Positions 59,587-64,000 of a DNA stretch of 64,000 nucleotides are shown one piece after another (position 1 is the stretch's first letter; each line of letters starts with the position of its first letter). Below the pieces are notes generated by a model. That model did not search any database. It was not told where the DNA came from and was given only the letters and a program-made list of their open reading frames with translations. Origin of the DNA: an uncultured Thermomicrobiaceae bacterium (GTDB lineage Bacteria > Chloroflexota > Chloroflexia > Thermomicrobiales > Thermomicrobiaceae); the NCBI GenBank assembly GCA_938082375.1, contig CALKCJ010000011.1, positions 43,983 through 107,982 of the forward strand, in the 5' to 3' direction. Both the position numbers and the translations under genes were made by a program.

Positions 59587-61257
59587 ATGCGCAGCGAGTT
59601 GATCACCCACGGGATCGAGCGGGCGCCGGCCCGGGCGATGCTCCGGGCTGTGGGGTTCACCGACGAGGACTTCGAGAAGCCGATCGTCGCCATCGCCAAC
59701 ACCTGGACGGACGCCATGCCGTGCAACTACCACCTGCGGGAGCTCGCCCAGCACCTGCGCGAGGGGATCCGCGAGGCCGGTGGCGTCCCGGTCGAGTTCA
59801 ACACGATCGCGGTCAACGACGGGATCAGCATGGGGACTCAGGCGATGAAAGCCTCCCTGATCAGCCGGGAGGTCATCGCCGACTCGATCGAGTTGATGGC
59901 GCACGGCTACCAGTTCGACGCGGTAGTCGCACTGGTGTCGTGCGACAAAACGATTCCCGGCGGCGCGATGGGCGTGATCCGCTCCGGCGTGCCAGGGATG
60001 GTGCTCTACGGCGGGTCGATTGCGCCCGGCCAGTGGGGAGGCCGCGAGCTGACGATCGTCGAGGTGTTCGAAGCCGTGGGCGCCTACGCCGCGGGCAAGA
60101 TCACCTACGAGGAGCTGCGCGAGATCGAGCGCCACGCGATCCCCGGGCCGGGCGCCTGCGGCGGGCAATACACGGCCAACACGATGTCGATTGCGCTGGA
60201 GGTGCTCGGGCTGTCGCCGATGGGCTACAACGCCATCCCGGCCGTTGCGCCGGAGAAAGCGGAGGCGACGCGGCAGGCCGGCCGGCAATTTATGGAGGTG
60301 GTGCGGGCCGGGCGCACGCCGAAGGATTTCCTCACCAAGTCCTCGTTCGATAACGCAATTGCGGCAGTAGCGGCGACGGGCGGCTCGACGAATGCGGTCT
60401 TGCACCTGATCGCCATCGCGCACGAGGTCGGCATCGAGCTGAAGCTCGAAGACTTCGATGAGATCAGCCGGCGTACACCGGTGATCGCCGACCTGAAGCC
60501 GTGGGGCAAGTATGTGGCCTGGAGCCTTTACAAGGCCGGCGGCAGCAAGCTGGTGACCAAGCGGCTCCTCGATGCCGGGTTGGTCGACGGATCGGCTATG
60601 ACAGTGACCGGCCAGACACTCGCCCAGACGGTGGCCGACGCCACCGAAGCCCCAGGCCAGCCGGTGGTCTACGACCCGGCCAAGCCGCTCAAGCCACACG
60701 GGGGGCTGGTCATCCTGCGCGGCTCGCTGGCGCCGGACGGGGCTGTACTGAAGCTCGCCGGCACCGAGCAGACCTATTTCCGCGGCCCAGCACGGGTGTT
60801 TGACGCGGAGGAGGACGCACTGCGGGCAGTGCTCGACCGGCAGATCAGGCCTGGCGACGTGGTCGTCATCCGCTACGAAGGGCCGAAGGGCGGGCCAGGC
60901 ATGCGGGAGATGCTCAGCGTGACGGCTGCGCTCGTCGGTGAGGGACTGGGCCCAGAGGTAGCGCTGGTCACCGATGGCCGCTTCTCTGGCGGCACTAAGG
61001 GGCTGATGATCGGCCACGTTGCGCCGGAAGCCCCGCTGGGCGGCCCAATCGCGCTCGTCCGCGACGGCGACACGATTACGATCGATCTCGAGGGTCGGCG
61101 GCTCGACCTCGAGGTGCCGGACGCGGAGTTAGCTCAGCGCCGCGCGCAGTGGTCGCCTCCGCCGTCGCGGTTCACCCACGGCGTCTTCGCCCGGTATGCC
61201 GCACTGGTCAGCTCGGCCTCCGAGGGGGCGATCCTGCGCACGCCCTCTTGGACGTAA
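59587..61257 (+). CDS. ilvD: Dihydroxy-acid dehydratase
   Basis: A protein of 556 residues. It dehydrates dihydroxy acids to 2-keto acids in branched-chain amino-acid synthesis. Iron-sulfur cysteines are at about 46 (TDAMPCNYHL), 119 (VSCDKTIPGG) and 191 (GPGACGGQYTANTM). The C-terminal swivel domain has LVTDGRFSGGTKGLMIGHV. All parts of the family are present. ATG 59587 with AGGAGG about 10 bases upstream is chosen; GTG 59566 is possible. No leader peptide or T-box was found in the upstream region. Confidence 0.95.
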   Translation: MRSELITHGIERAPARAMLRAVGFTDEDFEKPIVAIANTWTDAMPCNYHLRELAQHLREGIREAGGVPVEFNTIAVNDGISMGTQAMKASLISREVIADSIELMAHGYQFDAVVALVSCDKTIPGGAMGVIRSGVPGMVLYGGSIAPGQWGGRELTIVEVFEAVGAYAAGKITYEELREIERHAIPGPGACGGQYTANTMSIALEVLGLSPMGYNAIPAVAPEKAEATRQAGRQFMEVVRAGRTPKDFLTKSSFDNAIAAVAATGGSTNAVLHLIAIAHEVGIELKLEDFDEISRRTPVIADLKPWGKYVAWSLYKAGGSKLVTKRLLDAGLVDGSAMTVTGQTLAQTVADATEAPGQPVVYDPAKPLKPHGGLVILRGSLAPDGAVLKLAGTEQTYFRGPARVFDAEEDALRAVLDRQIRPGDVVVIRYEGPKGGPGMREMLSVTAALVGEGLGPEVALVTDGRFSGGTKGLMIGHVAPEAPLGGPIALVRDGDTITIDLEGRRLDLEVPDAELAQRRAQWSPPPSRFTHGVFARYAALVSSASEGAILRTPSWT

Positions 61258-61467
61258 GCAAGAGCTGAGCGGTTTGGCGGCACATTCCCGCGTCGCGAGT
61301 GCCAAGCCGCACCCGGACGGAACCGCGCTGCCGGATCGAGTGGGGCCTCGACGACCTCGATCGGTATCTCGCCGAGCCCTGGCGACAGGCGAGGCGTCCT
61401 GGTCACCGGGCTCGGCTGTTTCTGTGGGCTGTGGGAGCTCGACAGGTGGATCAGAAGATTTCAGCGG
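61258..61467. other. Intergenic stretch between ilvD and a decayed frame
   Basis: These 210 bases hold no supported gene. One frame stays open into the following decayed region and contains a short TGLGCFCGLWELDRWIRRFQ segment just before 61468, so the remnant may start earlier than listed. Confidence 0.3.
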
Positions 61468-61776
61468 ATGGCGAGGAGAGCCGTGTTACGGGCAGACCGC
61501 CTCATCCTGGCGGTGGCCGCGGGTGCGCGAATTCTCGCCGGTGAGGGGCTACACGAGGCGCCGGAGCACGTGGCACGGCCCGGCTTCGATCCCAACGCGT
61601 GCCAGTGGGCGCGAGGAGAGCTTGCTGGCCTCGTCTGGCAGGGGCAGGTGTGACGCGGCTCGACGCTGCTGCTACTGGTCGAGCGACACTACGTGAAGCA
61701 TGTGCGCCTGTGACGAGAGTGGCCGATGGGCACGCCATTGGAGGATTATCTCGAAAGTGCCCGGCAGACGCCCTGA
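61468..61776 (+). pseudogene. Hypothetical protein remnant with two in-frame TGA codons
   Basis: A frame with protein-like sequence (RADRLILAVAAGARILAGEG, then QWARGELAGLVWQGQV) is cut by TGA 61651-61653 and again by TGA 61711-61713. Between and after them it still reads like protein (GSTLLLLVERHYVKHVRL, then REWPMGTPLEDYLESARQ), ending at TGA 61774-61776. Trp would fit both positions (TGG to TGA), and neither has a nearby cysteine, so this is more likely a decayed gene than a selenoprotein. The family is not known to me with certainty. Confidence 0.45.
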
Positions 61777-61844
61777 ACTTGGGTCTTCCAGCCTAGAGAC
61801 GTGTTTACTGACTTCATCCTCATCGCCGGGAGAGAGCGTGTGCG

Positions 61845-62147
61845 ATGGCTACGACGCAGGATCTGATCGATTTCGAACTCGACATCTTGAACCGTGCGCT
61901 GAATGGGGTGCTCGACCTCGCTGAAGTGGAAGAGGCAGAGCCGGACTCGGTGCGTTATCACGAGATGCTGGTCTGGAACTCCAAGATGTCGCGGCTGAAG
62001 CTCGACCTCGACCCGGCCTACCGCACAGGTCGGATGACCCCTGAACAGCAGCAGCGCTACCGAGCATTGCTCGTACGGTTCACGGACGCTCTACCGATCA
62101 TCGAGCGGCTGGGTTTTGCCAAGCCACACGTGTCCCTGGAGCCGTAG
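61845..62147 (+). CDS. Conserved-looking small helical protein, function unknown
   Basis: A protein of 100 residues, acidic in the first half and mostly helical (DLIDFELDILNRALNGVLDL; QQQRYRALLVRFTDALPIIE). No motif or family is recognised. A weak GGGAGAGAGCG ribosome site precedes ATG 61845. Composition and codon use look like the neighbouring genes, so it is probably expressed. The 214 bases to purK (on the other strand) hold nothing I can identify. Confidence 0.55.
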   Translation: MATTQDLIDFELDILNRALNGVLDLAEVEEAEPDSVRYHEMLVWNSKMSRLKLDLDPAYRTGRMTPEQQQRYRALLVRFTDALPIIERLGFAKPHVSLEP

Positions 62148-62361
62148 TTGCCATGCGGGTAGTCCCGTCTACTAGAGAGCCAGCAACCGATCTGTCGCGA
62201 CGATGACCGCCGCCGGTCTCACGGCCCGCTGCGAGCCGGAATCGGCGGCGTTTTCGCGCGCGCAGGCGGCGATGTCCCTCTCAGACCGGCCGGGCTTCGA
62301 GGCGGGGAGTGGATCTCACCAGGGGCAGTACCGGCTGGGAGTCGGAGCGGGCTGCTCTCGG

Positions 62362-63477
62362 CTACGCTCGGGGGAGCGGCTCGCCCGCATGCTCGATGAC
62401 TTCGAGAAGCCGGGCGAGCCGCTCCTCACGTTCCTCGGCGTTGGCGGCGAGGACGGTCACGTGGCCCAGCTTGCGGCGCGGGCGTGGTGCCTTGCCGTAG
62501 ACATGGACGTGTGCGCCGGGGACGCGCAGCAGTGTCTCCAGCGGTGGCACGCTGCCCAACAGGTTCACCATGCCTGCGTAGCCGCGGAGACTGACCTCGC
62601 CCAGCGGCAGCCCGAGGATGGCGCGGAGATGCTGCTCGAACTGGCTGGTCTCCGTTCCCTCGATCGTCCAGTGGCCGGAGTTGTGCACGCGCGGCGCCAT
62701 CTCGTTGGCCAGCAGTTGGTCATCGACGACGAAGAACTCGATGACCAGGACGCCCGTGTAGTCGAGCTCGTAAAGCACCCCACGCGCGTAGGCTTCGGCC
62801 ATCTCCTGGAGGCGGCAGTTGTCCAGGCGGGCCGGGGCACGTGAGCAGAAGAGGATACCCTCACGGTGCTCGTTTTCGACGAGGGGATAGACGATTGTCG
62901 AGCCGTCGCGCCCTCGCGCCGCCAGCACCGAGACCTCACCGTTAAAGGGCACGAGTTGTTCGAGAAGGCAGGGTACCCCGCCGAGCTGTCGCCAGGCCGC
63001 GGCGGCCATCGCGCGATCCTCGATACGCACCTGGCCCTTGCCGTCGTAGCCCAGCCGGCGCGTCTTCAAGAGCGCAGGTAGGCCGATCGACTCCAGGGCG
63101 CGCTCGAGTTCATCTTCGCTCCCCACCGGGGCGTAGGCCGGCACCGGGATGCCGCACGCCTCGAACAGGCGCTTCTCAGAGAGCCGATCCTGCGCTGTCT
63201 CGAGCGCGCGCGGCGGAGGGTAGGCCGGTACCCGCTCGGTGAGCCACTCAACGGCGGCAGCCGGCACGTTCTCGAACTCGTAGGTAACCAGATCCACCCC
63301 CGCAGCGAACGCCTGAAGCACCTCAGGATCGTCGTACGCGCCCACCACGAGCTCGCCCACCTGGCCGGCCGGAGCGTCGGGTGCCGGGTCGAGGAAGCGG
63401 AAGCGCAGGCCCAGTGGGTAGCCCGCCAGTGCCAGCATGCGGCCGAGCTGTCCGCCACCCAGGATGCCGATCCTCAC
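62362..63477 (-). CDS. purK: N5-carboxyaminoimidazole ribonucleotide synthase
   Basis: A protein of 371 residues. The ATP-grasp enzyme carboxylates AIR with bicarbonate and ATP in purine synthesis. GILGGGQLGRMLALAGYPLG opens it, followed by VTYEFENVPAAAVEWL, LKTRRLGYDGKGQVRI and the ATP-grasp signature region YTGVLVIEFFVVDDQLLANE with APRVHNSGHWTIEG. It follows purE on the same strand by 16 bases, the usual purEK operon. Confidence 0.95.
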   Translation of the reverse strand: MRIGILGGGQLGRMLALAGYPLGLRFRFLDPAPDAPAGQVGELVVGAYDDPEVLQAFAAGVDLVTYEFENVPAAAVEWLTERVPAYPPPRALETAQDRLSEKRLFEACGIPVPAYAPVGSEDELERALESIGLPALLKTRRLGYDGKGQVRIEDRAMAAAAWRQLGGVPCLLEQLVPFNGEVSVLAARGRDGSTIVYPLVENEHREGILFCSRAPARLDNCRLQEMAEAYARGVLYELDYTGVLVIEFFVVDDQLLANEMAPRVHNSGHWTIEGTETSQFEQHLRAILGLPLGEVSLRGYAGMVNLLGSVPPLETLLRVPGAHVHVYGKAPRPRRKLGHVTVLAANAEEREERLARLLEVIEHAGEPLPRA

Positions 63478-63493
63478 CGCGTCCTCCCCGTGC

Positions 63494-63994
63494 CTAGGAG
63501 TTCTCCCGCGGATCGGGATGCTCGAGCACAGCGTGTGTCTGCGCCTCCCGATAGCGGCGTAGCGCCTCCCGGATAGCTGGATACCTCACGCCGAGAATAG
63601 CGGCGGCTAGCAGCGCCGCGTTGATGGCTCCAGCTCGCCCGATCGCCAGCGTGCCGACGGGTACCCCAGCGGGCATCTGGACGATCGAGAGGAGGGAATC
63701 CAGCCCATGCAGCGCGTGCGACTGCACCGGCACGCCCAGCACCGGCAGCACCGTCTTGGCTGCCGTCATCCCTGGCAGGTGGGCGGCACCGCCAGCTCCG
63801 GCGATGATCACCTCCAGGCCGCGCTCCTCCGCCGAGGAGGCGTACTCGAAGAGCAGATCCGGCGTCCGGTGTGCCGAGACGACCCGCACCTCATGTGGAA
63901 TGCCGAGCTGTTCCAGGGTGGCGGCGACGTGGGACAGCGTCTCCCAGTCCGATCGGGAGCCCATAATCACGCCGACGAGTGGGCGGTCAGGCAC
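63494..63994 (-). CDS. purE: N5-carboxyaminoimidazole ribonucleotide mutase
   Basis: A protein of 166 residues. The class I PurE signature is complete: [67 protein letters not shown] and [20 protein letters not shown]. It converts N5-CAIR to CAIR. The GTG at 63994 is only 6 bases from the window edge, so its ribosome site cannot be fully seen; the length agrees with the family. Confidence 0.94.
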   Translation of the reverse strand: MPDRPLVGVIMGSRSDWETLSHVAATLEQLGIPHEVRVVSAHRTPDLLFEYASSAEERGLEVIIAGAGGAAHLPGMTAAKTVLPVLGVPVQSHALHGLDSLLSIVQMPAGVPVGTLAIGRAGAINAALLAAAILGVRYPAIREALRRYREAQTHAVLEHPDPRENS

Positions 63995-64000
63995 CGGCTC

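Noticed and set aside
61651..61713. Two in-frame TGA codons as selenocysteine
   Set aside because: Surroundings favour Trp at both places, no UxxC or TxxU pattern is present, and the frame is short and without a clear start.

Overview
This is a high-GC bacterial chromosome segment. It carries ligA, recR, recO, ftsK, nadK, tmk, an FMN-controlled riboflavin operon, a glyoxylate shunt, selB and purEK, together with typical Chloroflexota genes: a dacA-like protein with a long C-terminal domain, a SpoIIIAA-like ATPase, and a DUF4397/class F sortase pair. The best guess is a thermophilic member of the Thermomicrobia, but no rRNA or tRNA is present to prove it. Many intact genes end in TGA, so the standard genetic code is in use.

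Layout. 0-9.4 kb: end of uppP, csaA, a Nudix gene, the glyoxylate shunt (aceB, aceA) with a divergent LysR gene, a DUF72 gene, a protein disulfide oxidoreductase interrupted by TGA, and an FAD oxidoreductase. 9.4-13.3 kb: a decayed stretch of lower GC with three broken genes. 13.3-15.1 kb: DUF4397 protein and sortase. 15.1-19.0 kb: FMN riboswitch, terminator and ribD-ribE-ribBA-ribH. 19.0-30.4 kb: palindromic repeat, D-Ala-D-Ala carboxypeptidase-like gene, MFS transporter, selB with a PIG-L deacetylase, amidase, M20 peptidase, a broken nitroreductase and a DUF255 protein. 30.6-42.2 kb: S9 peptidase, a membrane spermidine-synthase-like protein, a lipoprotein isoaspartyl methyltransferase, ligA, an exonuclease/GIY-YIG fusion, phosphohexomutase and family 4 UDG. 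42.3-53.4 kb: ftsK, recR, a GNAT-like gene, the SpoIIIAA-like ATPase, tmk, a c-di-AMP receptor, a zinc-ribbon membrane protein, nadK, eda, recO and a purine phosphorylase. 53.4-64 kb: an HMA-domain protein and a peroxiredoxin, both with in-frame TGA, an arginase-family gene, an MshC-like ligase, a molybdopterin oxidoreductase, gpmI, ilvD, and purK-purE.

Main result. Three small thiol-redox genes each carry one in-frame TGA exactly where the family has its catalytic cysteine: U-P-H-C in the glutaredoxin-like protein (7423-7425), U-S-S-C in the HMA-domain protein (53666-53668) and T-S-G-U in the peroxiredoxin (55046-55048, minus strand). Each frame continues to a family-typical end. Each TGA is followed within 16-22 bases by a small hairpin with a G-containing apical loop, as in bacterial SECIS elements. 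The window also encodes SelB, the selenocysteine elongation factor. Together these point to three selenoproteins that standard gene calling would cut short. In the clear pseudogenes, by contrast, most interrupting stops sit at tryptophan-like positions or accompany frameshifts.

The long gene-poor stretches (9374-9721, 10797-11345, 12987-13257, 19036-19677) hold no gene I can support; they are described individually.
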